A stretch of 39,184 nt of DNA. It comes from a virus. Below, one piece after another: positions 1 through 8,700 of the stretch. The stretch spans positions 1-39,184 of the IMG/VR virus record IMGVR_UViG_3300008954_000113; one strand, given 5' to 3'. Under the pieces are notes generated by a model. It was not told the DNA's origin and searched no databases. It worked only from the letters and a program-made list of their open reading frames with translations. Both the position numbers and the translations under genes were made by a program. Position 1 is the first letter of the stretch. Every line of letters begins with the position of its first letter.

Positions 1-251
1 GCAGCGACTTCGTATGCTCTTGGGGAATCGCCCTCTGTTGCAACCTTGAGGATGCCTTCTATTGCGTCCTCGCCCGTAGAAATGAGTTCCTTCATGTTCC
101 GACGCACCAACCAATAGTCCTTTTCGCTGTCATTTGCATCAATCTCAACCTGAGTTATTTTTCTCTTGGTTTCTATCTCTTTTGCTTCTTTTTCAAATTC
201 AATATCCAATGCTTCTGACAATTTCTCATCAACACTTTTTTTATCAATCAT
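1..251 (-). CDS. 16: Terminase small subunit, gp16-like (partial, N-terminal 83 codons)
   Basis: The small terminase subunit recognises phage DNA and stimulates the large-subunit motor during head filling. Reading down from an ATG at 251 gives an acidic N-terminus followed by a conserved helical stretch (NMKELISTGEDAIEGILKVA, then SPRAYEV). This matches the 'Y..LI..G.dAl......A....hPRAYEV' signature of T4-type gp16. The ATG overlaps the stop of the gp15 gene by 8 nt (ATGATTGA), which implies translational coupling. The place after gp13-gp14-gp15 is the T4 order, and gene 17 (large terminase) should follow beyond the window edge. The C-terminus is cut off by the window. The family call is from motif recall, without an alignment. 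Confidence 0.78.
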   Translation of the reverse strand, partial: MIDKKSVDEKLSEALDIEFEKEAKEIETKRKITQVEIDANDSEKDYWLVRRNMKELISTGEDAIEGILKVATEGDSPRAYEVA

Positions 252-1011
252 AATAATACTCACCATAAATTTGATTACCTGCGGTGTATCCATCGCCCGT
301 GAATCCACCTGTTATACCTATACGAAGATCGTGTGGATCTGATACCAACCCATCAAACGCTGTGTCAACACCATGAATATCAATTTCAGATTGAAGAATG
401 ATGCGATTTGTTTTCTCTGGACCATAAACATATGTCTTTGCAGTAAATTCAAATGACGTTGTAATATTTCTTCTTGTGTCGAATGTGCCTTCATATTCTT
501 CGACTGTATTAACTGAATTAAGAACAATAGGAACATCTACTTTAGAGTTTACATCATTTATTTTGAATGTTACAATAAACTCTGGACTAAAATATGGGAG
601 AATCTGTTCAATTATTTGTAGATTGTCATCTTGGTTTCGGGTAAATGAATACAAACCAAAAGAAATATTATACGGAACCTCCGCATAGTTCCACTTCTGA
701 ATAAGACCGTCCTCGGAAGTTGCAGAGGTTGTTCTCAGTTTGTTTCCTCTCCTTGTGGGATCATATGAAAATCCAGTGATATCAAATCCCAATCTGGGAA
801 GAGTTATTTGCGTATGGGTATTGCTGGAGATGCTGCTATCTTCTTGAATTCTTCTAATGAACTTTTCTTTGGGACCATAAGACAAAGGTACACGGATAGT
901 CTCTTTGGTTGTACCATCCGCATTCTTTCGTGCAATCTGAATATCGTTGAAAATAGAACCAAATCCAATTACAGTCTTTCTAATAGATTCGTTGTAGAAT
1001 TGTGTAAACAT
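244..1011 (-). CDS. 15: Tail sheath stabilizer and completion protein, gp15-like
   Basis: gp15 caps the head-proximal end of the contractile tail and makes the joining surface for the head. The 255-residue product is close to T4 gp15 (272 aa). It has the family's opening 'MF.qFYN.siRk...g.gsiFndIqi.R', then RVPLSYGPKEKFI at about residues 40-52, LPRLGFDITGFSYDP at about 70-85, and FTRNQDDNLQIIEQILPYF at about 122-140. These correspond to the T4 gp15 landmarks IRVPITYASKEHF, LPRI...FSYN and FTRYEDDMFQIVEQILPYF. The start codon overlaps the stop of the upstream homing-endonuclease gene (TAATG), and the stop overlaps the gp16 start, so the three genes form a tightly coupled unit. Confidence 0.93.
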   Translation of the reverse strand: MFTQFYNESIRKTVIGFGSIFNDIQIARKNADGTTKETIRVPLSYGPKEKFIRRIQEDSSISSNTHTQITLPRLGFDITGFSYDPTRRGNKLRTTSATSEDGLIQKWNYAEVPYNISFGLYSFTRNQDDNLQIIEQILPYFSPEFIVTFKINDVNSKVDVPIVLNSVNTVEEYEGTFDTRRNITTSFEFTAKTYVYGPEKTNRIILQSEIDIHGVDTAFDGLVSDPHDLRIGITGGFTGDGYTAGNQIYGEYYYD

Positions 1012-1721
1012 TAGTAACCTTCTTTATATCCATGCTCAACAAGACTGTTCCATTTGTCTGTGTTAGGAACAGCCATTTTTCTCTTACCATCTTTATTTAG
1101 GTATTTGATGCCCTTCTTTGCTTCTCTGATTTTATCAACATGGATTGGATTGTTCATAGCATTGTTCTGTTTCATCTTCTCTATAGTTTCTGGTTTGTGC
1201 TTCTTTCCGTGCATCCCGATTTTCTTTTCTCTTTGAAGCCGTTTGTTGTTCTCGCTAATCTTCTTACAGGTTTCCGGTGTTCTTGGATTCTCTTTGTAGT
1301 GCTTTTTCATTGCAATTGAAGTTTTATTTTTTGCTTCATTTGTCCTTGGGTGGTTTTTGTTATGCTCCAATAATGATTTTGATATTTTTTGTTTTACGGA
1401 CAGTCTCTTATTATTATCAGACCACCAAAGAACACCTTTATGGTTTTTTAGATTATAATATCGTTTTCCTAATTCGTTTTCGTCTATCATAGATAAAAAA
1501 ATATATTCTTCGTCTAGCAAATCTTGTCTATTTGAATAGACTCTTTTTAATATTCTTCTTTTAAAATCATCAGGTCTTCTTTTATATGATTTCCTCATCC
1601 ACGGAGAACTACAGATATATCCGTCATTTTCATGACCCCAATGACACCCAATATAATATCTCTTATGTTTTCTGTCATACCAAATATACACAAATCCGTA
1701 TTTTTCTTTCATTGCATTCAT
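1011..1721 (-). CDS. Free-standing GIY-YIG homing endonuclease with NUMOD3 repeats
   Basis: This is a selfish DNA endonuclease of the Seg/I-TevI type, 236 aa. Residues 9-25 hold the catalytic signature (GFVYIW, ten residues, YIG). A candidate catalytic arginine lies at about residues 43-48 and an acidic DEEYIFLSMID segment at about 70-80. The C-terminal half is very basic and has several NUMOD3-type DNA-binding motifs, for example KQKISKSLLEHNK, TPETCKKISENNKRL and HGKKHKPETIEKMKQNN. The start ATG has a strong SD (AAGGAG, 7 nt spacing). It sits between gp14 and gp15, which are adjacent in T4, with 41 bp after gp14 and a TAATG overlap into gp15. This is the usual position of a mobile endonuclease between essential late genes. 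It has no role in virion structure. Confidence 0.88.
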   Translation of the reverse strand: MNAMKEKYGFVYIWYDRKHKRYYIGCHWGHENDGYICSSPWMRKSYKRRPDDFKRRILKRVYSNRQDLLDEEYIFLSMIDENELGKRYYNLKNHKGVLWWSDNNKRLSVKQKISKSLLEHNKNHPRTNEAKNKTSIAMKKHYKENPRTPETCKKISENNKRLQREKKIGMHGKKHKPETIEKMKQNNAMNNPIHVDKIREAKKGIKYLNKDGKRKMAVPNTDKWNSLVEHGYKEGY

Positions 1722-1762
1722 TGCAAATCTCCTTATATATTAATATATATAAAAAGTGTCCC

Positions 1763-2692
1763 CTACACATTCCCCTCACTGAATGGATCTGTGTCTGTAA
1801 AGTCAAAGATGTCATCCATATCTCTCAGCAATTCAATATCTTCGTTATCGCCCGAAGGTTCATCATCTTGTGGTTCTTGTGGAATTATGAGAGTAGTTGT
1901 GGTGCTGCTGTTAATTTCATACTCTGCACCAGAAACAGCACCCTTGAGGGTCTGACCGGACGCAGTTGATATTGTACCAACAATGTTTGTTAATGTTAAT
2001 TTTGTGGTCAGTGCATCCCAGTCCGTCGCTGTCGCAGTTGCGGTTGCATTTGCAAGAACTGCTGACTCTCCACTCACATCTAACACTTGGAATATACTTT
2101 CACCTTCAAAAAAGTTAGTTGCAGTGGTTGCACTAATTTGTGTTCCAAGACTAAATTCAACTGCAAACTTCTTAATTTCATCCTCAACCGTATCAATATC
2201 GGTATATCCCGTATCAATTTCTTCTTGACTATAAGTGAAGACCTCACAGGACAATCTATAGGTAAATAGTTTGCCCAATTGATAAAATGGATTTTCATGT
2301 TCCACGAAGTTAATTTCAAATAAAGTTTTACTGAGAGGAAAATAAATCAAATCTCCCTCTCTTGGTCTTTTTATTTCCTCGTATATACCAACCGTTTCGT
2401 CAAATCTCTTTCTAGAAACGATAAGATCCATTTTATCTCTAATTTCAATTCCAAATTTAGAAAGAACATCACCCTCACCCTCAAACCCATCGACACTTGC
2501 AACATACATTTCTAATTGATAACCATCATCAAATTTAGAAATGGTGTCCTCACCGAAAAGATCATCTGTGTTGACTAGAGTTCTAGGAATATAGACCATA
2601 TCTCTACCCATTGATTTGATGGTTTCAATGGTGAGGTCTTCTACGACGTTTTGTTCGCCGCTATAATCTTTGAAATACGGATTTCTTGCCAT
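1763..2692 (-). CDS. 14: Head completion/neck protein, gp14-like
   Basis: gp14 forms, with gp13, the neck to which the finished tail binds. The product is 309 aa against 256 in T4. T4-like landmarks are the N-terminal [12 protein letters not shown], an [13 protein letters not shown] stretch at about 25-37, [11 protein letters not shown], and [30 protein letters not shown] at about 113-142, the last nearly matching T4 '[30 protein letters not shown]'. Between about residues 185 and 260 there is an extra Ser/Thr/Ala-rich beta segment ([20 protein letters not shown]...) absent from T4 gp14. It resembles small beta modules in other marine phage structural proteins and explains the greater length. 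The acidic tail is typical. It starts 4 bp after the gp13 stop. Confidence 0.92.
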   Translation of the reverse strand: [309 protein letters not shown]

Positions 2693-2696
2693 CAGT

Positions 2697-3500
2697 CTAA
2701 CCTACATTGAAATCGATTGGAAGTTCGTATGTAGTCTTCAATTCTTCCTCTAGTCTTTGTATTTCTTCATTTGCTTCGTTGTATATTTCACCACCCCGAA
2801 GAGAAACACCACCGGGCAATTGAACCCCCTCAAACTTGGACATATTCTGGCCCCATTGACGTTTAATAAGTGCAGTTGTGTATTTCTTCAGCCAAACATC
2901 ATCAAATATCTGAGAGAATGTAACAGAAGGAACTTTAACATACGCTTCAATTATAAGGTATTTGTCTACTACAAGATCAGCATCGTTCATATCTAAATGT
3001 ATTCTGTTTGACACTTTATTGAATCTGATTCTTTTTTCTGGTTGGAAAAAATCTTGAATCATGTTGATGTATCGTTTTGTTGAGTCATACCGAGCAAGTC
3101 CCATAGAACTGTTGTTGCCCAGTCCTCGGTTTATTCCGAAATAGTCTGTCAATGCCATTTGATAACGCACATCAAACATATTGATGTTTGCAAATGTTCC
3201 AAATTGAAATAACCGGACCACACTCAATATATCTTTTCCGGTGGGTCCGTCTCCGGTTGCACCATTCACTGGACCGAGATCATCGGTGCTAATATACATG
3301 TTATCTTTATCGGTTTGAGTGATTTGATACCGAAAATATGCCTTCTCAGAACCGTCAAAGTGTCGTTCTGAAAACATCTCCAATGCTTCATCTAAACGAT
3401 CTTCACATTGCTGTCTATCAACATTTATTTCTACAACCGGGGAACCTAGTTTACGGAGAGAATAGTCTATCAATTCATCTCTAGATGTTGGTGCTGCCAT
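2697..3500 (-). CDS. 13: Head completion/neck protein, gp13-like
   Basis: gp13 joins the portal vertex of the filled head to gp14. The 267-residue product has the family opening 'R.EL.DYsLRKLGsPVvEInvd..Q..DRLDEALEMF..rHfDGsEK', and ends in a basic/acidic helix (EANEEIQRLEEELKTTYELPIDF). T4 gp13 is somewhat longer (309 aa). The ATG at 3500 has an SD (AGGAG, 8 nt spacing). A TATAATAA element lies just upstream at 3519-3526. It is the first gene of the gp13-gp14-endonuclease-gp15-gp16 run, downstream of the unknown Cys-containing gene. Confidence 0.92.
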   Translation of the reverse strand: MAAPTSRDELIDYSLRKLGSPVVEINVDRQQCEDRLDEALEMFSERHFDGSEKAYFRYQITQTDKDNMYISTDDLGPVNGATGDGPTGKDILSVVRLFQFGTFANINMFDVRYQMALTDYFGINRGLGNNSSMGLARYDSTKRYINMIQDFFQPEKRIRFNKVSNRIHLDMNDADLVVDKYLIIEAYVKVPSVTFSQIFDDVWLKKYTTALIKRQWGQNMSKFEGVQLPGGVSLRGGEIYNEANEEIQRLEEELKTTYELPIDFNVG

Positions 3501-3518
3501 AGAAAACTCCTAATGTCT

Positions 3519-3526
3519 TTATTATA
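3519..3526 (-). promoter_or_regulatory. Possible promoter element TATAATAA before gp13
   Basis: On the minus strand TATAATAA lies 18 bp before the gp13 ATG. This would give a short leader containing only the SD AGGAG. The octamer differs from the T4 late consensus TATAAATA at two positions, and no good -35 box is present 17 bp upstream. It may be a variant late promoter, a weak -10, or chance in AT-rich DNA. Confidence 0.3.
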
Positions 3527-3552
3527 TGTATAAAGCATCAAGAGTGAATTGT

Positions 3553-4119
3553 TCATGAATCTGTTTTTGGTGATTCGTTGGGACTGGGCGGGGGGTTGTT
3601 TTCTTTACGAATTCCCACCCTCACAGGCATTTTTTGAATTTCTTTATAATCAATATTTTCAATATAATACTTGCGAGTAACAGGCTCTTCTGCTTCGTCT
3701 GGTGTGCTTATACCATAATTTGAGAATCCAGGCATTTGCAGCGGACATGCAACTTTTGGATAATCTAATTTACTATATTCGTCTGCTTCTTGAACAAGCC
3801 AAGTCATTTTTTTATCACCGCATCCGCACGCACCACAATAATGTTTTCCTTCGCCTGTTTCGCTTTTCATGAGATGCTCACATTGAGGTAGAATTCCTCC
3901 TTGCTTTTGATTACCAAAACAACTCAATACGCGAAGTTGTTTTATGGGAGTATTTATTTTTTTGTTTTGCATACCCCGTGACGCAAGAGCGGTTGCGAAA
4001 CTTTGCACCATGTTTAATTTATTTTTAATTCCTCTTTTATTGGGATCTATCGGTACACTTCGGAACTGAACGTCATTGGGGTCATTAGATTTGGGTGTTT
4101 TTTCGTCATCGTTTCTCAT
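3553..4119 (-). CDS. Conserved-looking Cys-containing protein of unknown function, upstream of gp13
   Basis: I do not recognise a characterised family. The 188-residue product has a charged N-terminus and a cysteine cluster at about residues 67, 80, 95, 98, 100 and 125 (CX12CX14CXXCXC, then VACPLQMPGFSNYG). This resembles a metal-binding ribbon more than the disulfide modules of the neighbouring adhesins. A proline-rich tail (NNPPPSPNESP) follows. An upstream in-frame ATG at 4158 exists. I chose 4119 because it has an SD (GGAG, 7 nt spacing) and because a near-consensus promoter with its -10 at 4147-4152 would start transcription between the two ATGs. The gene sits where the T4 map has whisker and short-fibre genes before gp13, but nothing in it looks fibrous. 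It could be an assembly factor or small regulator. Confidence 0.75.
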   Translation of the reverse strand: MRNDDEKTPKSNDPNDVQFRSVPIDPNKRGIKNKLNMVQSFATALASRGMQNKKINTPIKQLRVLSCFGNQKQGGILPQCEHLMKSETGEGKHYCGACGCGDKKMTWLVQEADEYSKLDYPKVACPLQMPGFSNYGISTPDEAEEPVTRKYYIENIDYKEIQKMPVRVGIRKENNPPPSPNESPKTDS

Positions 4120-4146
4120 GTTGATCTCCACAATATATAATAAAGA

Positions 4147-4175
4147 ATTATACCACAAATATCAATTCAAGTCAA
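4147..4175 (-). promoter_or_regulatory. Near-consensus sigma70 promoter
   Basis: On the minus strand TTGACT (4170-4175) and TATAAT (4147-4152) are separated by exactly 17 bp. The -35 begins directly after the stop codon of the upstream lectin-domain gene. The predicted start, about 7 nt past the -10, leaves a short leader with GGAGATCAAC before the ATG at 4119. It is the best sigma70-type match I found in the window and contrasts with the TATAAATA late elements elsewhere. It suggests that the 188-aa gene, and perhaps gp13-gp16 downstream, can be read by unmodified host polymerase. Confidence 0.72.
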
Positions 4176-5738
4176 TTATTTTATTGGTATTAGTAAAAAT
4201 GGTCGTGTGTAAGATGTATTCGTGATTGGTTTAATTCCAACTTTTGACTCTAAATCAAAACTTTGAATATATGCATGCACTTTAGAATTTATTTTCTTTT
4301 CATATAATGTACTAGTCCAATAATATTTATTTTTCATGTGTTGGTAGGAATGATGTTTATCTTTATCTATATTTTTTATAAACTCTTTCGTATTCATTTG
4401 TCGGTATGCGAACGAAAGGATACCTAACGAAGGTAATGTCCATTTAATATATTTAGTATTTTTGCTGTTTAAAACATCTTGAGCAATATTAATCCATTCA
4501 CTGTTAATATTCGTGTCCCATGATGAACTATTTAATATTGTTTCTTGTGTTATATTTACATCACTTTTGTCTAATTGCGTTTTATTAACAAACAAATCCT
4601 TATCGGCAACAATAACAGCATATTTCTTTTTGTTATTTTCGTTTTCTGTATAATCCATTGCAATATAATCTCTAGCAACACCGGTTTCGGGTCTTCCGAA
4701 ACACACACTACCGGTTCCAAAAGAAGAAGAATGCACATTAAACGTTCCTATATACCTTCCATCAAACACACGTTCACCTATTAACCACTTATTAACATAA
4801 GATGAATTTATTTGACCGTCGTTTGAATATAAATCTAATATTTCTTCACATCGGGTGGAGTTTGTTGGATTGAAATCTCCATCAGGATCTACACCCGACC
4901 ATACACCATTTAATGATATACATTCGTCTTTGTTTAATATCGAAGAAACTACATTGTTATTTTGATCAATGTATACACAACAAGAACCCATATTTTCAGT
5001 TTTTTCTTCTGTTCTTACGGTTGTTCTCTTTGGATCTTTATATGATATCAACAGACCCGTTCTAATGTCTCTAATAGCCGCAGATCTATAAAAACCGTCC
5101 AAACAATCTGTTTCTTCGCAAGTGCTATTTGGTCGCCATAAAATATCTTCGGTTGGTTCTTCTATTTCAGAACATTCTTTTGCAGAACATAAATTATGAC
5201 ATGTTTCAGATGTGCAACAAGAACCTGGCCACCTAACATCATAGATTGTGTCAAAATTTGTACATAACGTCGCTACTTCTAGACCAACACCACTATGGTA
5301 TTCACAACTATTTGGTGACCACACACCATTCAATCTATCACATTCACATTTTGTTATGTTGTCCCTTATACCTCCATTATAACATGCAAACAAATCATTA
5401 TCATCACAATTGCTTATATTGATACCACTATAGTTACCAGAAGAGGGCGGAAACGACCCGGGCGCATTGAAAAAAGCATCAAAATCGTCAACATAAGAAC
5501 AAGAGCAACAGCATCCCCTCATGCTATCATGAATATAGGGACAAGAAAGACCATCCAATATAGGTTTACCATCTCCATCAATTTCAGTTGGTATAAAATA
5601 TCCATTTTGTTCTAAACAAAATTGATATTGGGATTCTGTAGGATCTTTTTTATTTGGCAAACAACAAGCACCCATATCAGATGCAATAAAACTATAATCA
5701 ACAGATGTTTTTATTCTTGAACGATGCTGAAATGTCAT
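4176..5738 (-). CDS. Cys-module adhesin with C-terminal DUF1566/lectin-like domain
   Basis: This is a probable virion receptor-binding protein, 520 aa. The N-terminal ~320 residues are cysteine-rich and include GACC/GSCC modules beginning near residues 24, 172 and 252 (for example MGSCCVYIDQ). These resemble the modules in the three large proteins upstream. From about residue 315 a different domain begins: WLIGERVFDGRYIGTFN, then YAVIVADKDLF, WTLPSLGILSFAYRQM, YYWTSTLYE and a final TRPFLLIPIK. This spacing of 'IG..y.G.yIGtF', 'W.LPS..EL', 'YWTST' and 'RPi..i' is the pattern of DUF1566/Lcl C-terminal (C-type-lectin-like) domains, also seen at the end of the 1023-aa protein. There is no collagen segment. 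The SD is GAGG, 11 nt before the ATG. The gene follows the 2140-codon adhesin gene by about 20 bp. Confidence 0.72.
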   Translation of the reverse strand: MTFQHRSRIKTSVDYSFIASDMGACCLPNKKDPTESQYQFCLEQNGYFIPTEIDGDGKPILDGLSCPYIHDSMRGCCCSCSYVDDFDAFFNAPGSFPPSSGNYSGINISNCDDNDLFACYNGGIRDNITKCECDRLNGVWSPNSCEYHSGVGLEVATLCTNFDTIYDVRWPGSCCTSETCHNLCSAKECSEIEEPTEDILWRPNSTCEETDCLDGFYRSAAIRDIRTGLLISYKDPKRTTVRTEEKTENMGSCCVYIDQNNNVVSSILNKDECISLNGVWSGVDPDGDFNPTNSTRCEEILDLYSNDGQINSSYVNKWLIGERVFDGRYIGTFNVHSSSFGTGSVCFGRPETGVARDYIAMDYTENENNKKKYAVIVADKDLFVNKTQLDKSDVNITQETILNSSSWDTNINSEWINIAQDVLNSKNTKYIKWTLPSLGILSFAYRQMNTKEFIKNIDKDKHHSYQHMKNKYYWTSTLYEKKINSKVHAYIQSFDLESKVGIKPITNTSYTRPFLLIPIK

Positions 5739-5760
5739 ATTTTATTATACCTCGTTCTAT

Positions 5761-8700
5761 TTATGCTTGTGGACATTCTGGATACCTGCAATTTTCGGGA
5801 TCACATGTCATCCAAACACAAACTCCACCTGGAAGTTGAACAAATCTCAATTCATCATATTCTTCCTTTTCAGAAGAAATCCTTTTAGCATTCAAGAAAT
5901 CATTCCTGTGTGTTTTATTTTGAATTTGTCTTTTCAATTCTCTTGGATGTATTGGTTCATTCGTGTTTCGGGGAGGTGGGGGTGGTGCAAATGCGCCTCC
6001 GTGTCCCAGTAAACATTGATAAGACACACCATCGTCGAAGGACACACAGTATTCGTTATACGCGCATGCAGGATTACAGTTACTGTCGTCATATTGCAAC
6101 ATACAGGTGGCTTCATTTGAATTCAATTGGACACATCGCCTCGATTCCCCACACCAATCCGGACCGTATTGGGCACAGTCACATGGGTTTCTATTCGTAC
6201 TTTTATCTAGTTCACCACAAAGAACTTCACTCACTACGAACCTTCCATCCTCACCGGCGCAGCAATTGTCTGTTTTAGCATAAGAACATTTAGTGTTGCC
6301 GTTATCTCTATATGCACAGCAAATGCCGTTCCAACAAGGTGTTTCTGGATTTTGGTCACCATCATCCAACACCCAACAGTCATCTAGATTATGGCCCGTG
6401 AGCATGAGGCCAGAATAATCTTCATAACATTCCTGCCATGTGGTTTCTTTACACTTCAAATATGTACTATCTGGACCAGGTTCTGATCCTGGAGTTCTAG
6501 AGTCCCTTCCTGTACAGCAAGTAACATCAGTATCCCAATATTCTGAACATTCGTCTCCACAAGCACCCGTTCCCCATTCGCTTGTACCACCCAAATTATG
6601 ACATACCATTGTACTATAATCAGAACAAGAACCATTAAGACAGCATGGTCTAGCATCGTTAATGTCGCACGATCTCTCACAACATTTTTGCCCTTCAAAA
6701 AATGTATAACCATTGCTGGTGCTGCATGGATACGGGTCGTCTATTGGTACTTTAGCATCATAAGAATCACCATTGCTAGTATCACAGCAGCATCCTCTTT
6801 TACATTCAACACACACGTTATTATTATAAGAACAACACCCACTAGAGCATTCGTCGTGGTTGTCACAATATCCGCCCTCATCTGTACAGGTTTGACAAAC
6901 ATTATTTACACAACACTCGGTACAATCATCACTAGATACACAATTCTCCCCATTCGGACAATTCTGACACGTTCCATCTTTACAACACCCACTGGAGCAT
7001 TCAGAACTGTCATCACATTCGTCACCATCATCTACACATTCTGTGCAATAATCATTTACACAACATCCACTTGCACAATCATTACTATTAATACAATCAT
7101 CTCCTTCACCACCATCACCGTCGCCATCACTGTCGCCGTCGCCATCACTGTCGCCGCCACCACAATCTTCACAAATGTTATTCATACAACATAAATTTTG
7201 ATCGGGTGGACAATCATCATCCTGATTGCAATAATCTACAACACAATCAGAATTACATATGCCCGGGTTTTCAGAACACACACCACTGGCACCATCTGGA
7301 ACTATACCTTCCCAATAATTTTCACACAAAGAACCCGAAGCGGTAATACACATTGAGCCAACACAACATGGACCCGGGGGGCATGATTCTGGATCTTCAC
7401 TACACATAGTCCCAATGCCCATAAATTCCTGATGAGAGCCTCCACATCCGTTCTCTTCTCTATTTCTACACCGCCCATCCCAATAACAACATGCACCAAA
7501 TGGACAAGCCTCTTCACCCTGCCCCGCAATTTCAGCACAAGTCAAACCACTATCCCACCAATCCATGTTAGGGATTCCACCAAGCATCTTGCATAAAGTG
7601 AAACTCACATCTTCACATGTGTATTGACCACCTGACTCATTATGAATGCAACAAGGTCCAAAATCCATATCATCACATGTGCTGACTTCGCATGTTCCAT
7701 CGAATGGAGAAACATAATCAAAATCATAATTCCCACCGTTATCATAACAATCCGTCCAATTGTTATATTCACAGTCTGAGTTTGTATCTGCACTAACGCA
7801 ATAACATGCTGAATCAATGCAGCAAAGCCCGTCTAATTCATAAGGAGAGCAATTATCACACCCCCCATCAATAAGGGGGTGGGGCATACCATCCGGCCAC
7901 TCCTCATTTGGATTATTACAAAAACATGGTGCATGCGGGTTGTTGGGGTCCCAGTAAGTTGTACAGAACGCAAGAGTACACGAACCATCTGGCCAGCAAC
8001 AGTGACCATCATGCGGTCCGGGCCAACTATCGTCGGGGTCGCCGCTGTCGCCGTCATGACTTGTATCACTTGTATCACATAAATCCAACAAATCGGGTAC
8101 ACATATACTCTCATATGAGCCCTCCCACCAAACATTAACACAGCATCCATCATTACATGGACAATCCCCTGTCCCACATATCCCATCACAATTCGGTAAA
8201 CAATCATAATAACCATCACATATACCATTCATACAACAATAAGTACAATCACTATTCGACGAACAAGCGCAATCATCAACGGTGTCACATCGCCCAGAAT
8301 TGCAACAAGTATAATCTTCATTTGGTCCATAAACACAAGAACAGTCGGAATGATCATTGCACGAAATCCAACATGAATTCGTCCCTTCCTCACACTCCCC
8401 GCCCGATGAATCTGAAACCCAAATTCCATTGTTCGGGTAGTTTAGACATAAACATTCTGTAGTGGTTATACAATCACCGTCCTCTGTACAACAACTGCCA
8501 AGTTCTTGTATCACACAATTAGAACAATCTTCGGCACCCTCTGTCCAAAGAGCGCAGGGGTATGATGATTCACAACTATCTAAAGTATGAATCCCCAAAC
8601 AATCAAACGAACCATTATGATTTGTATTACAACAGGATCCTAATATTTGCCAACCATCGGGACAGACGACATTAACATCGCATTCTCCATCCTCATACCA

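Noticed and set aside
1751-1768. Possible terminator after gp14: GTGT-AGGGG-ACAC followed by five T on the minus strand.
   Set aside because: The stem has only 4 base pairs and overlaps the gp14 stop. Termination there would separate gp14 from gp15/gp16, which is possible but not supported.
4120-4158. Upstream ATG for the 188-aa gene (adding 13 residues).
   Set aside because: It lies only about 10 nt before the expected transcription start, has no SD, and the internal ATG at 4119 has GGAG at good spacing.
5742-5749. TATAATAA directly before the 520-aa gene (and again at 17289-17296 before the 1673-aa gene).
   Set aside because: They are 0-3 nt from the ATG, so transcription from them would begin inside the gene. 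They are better read as AT-rich spacers.
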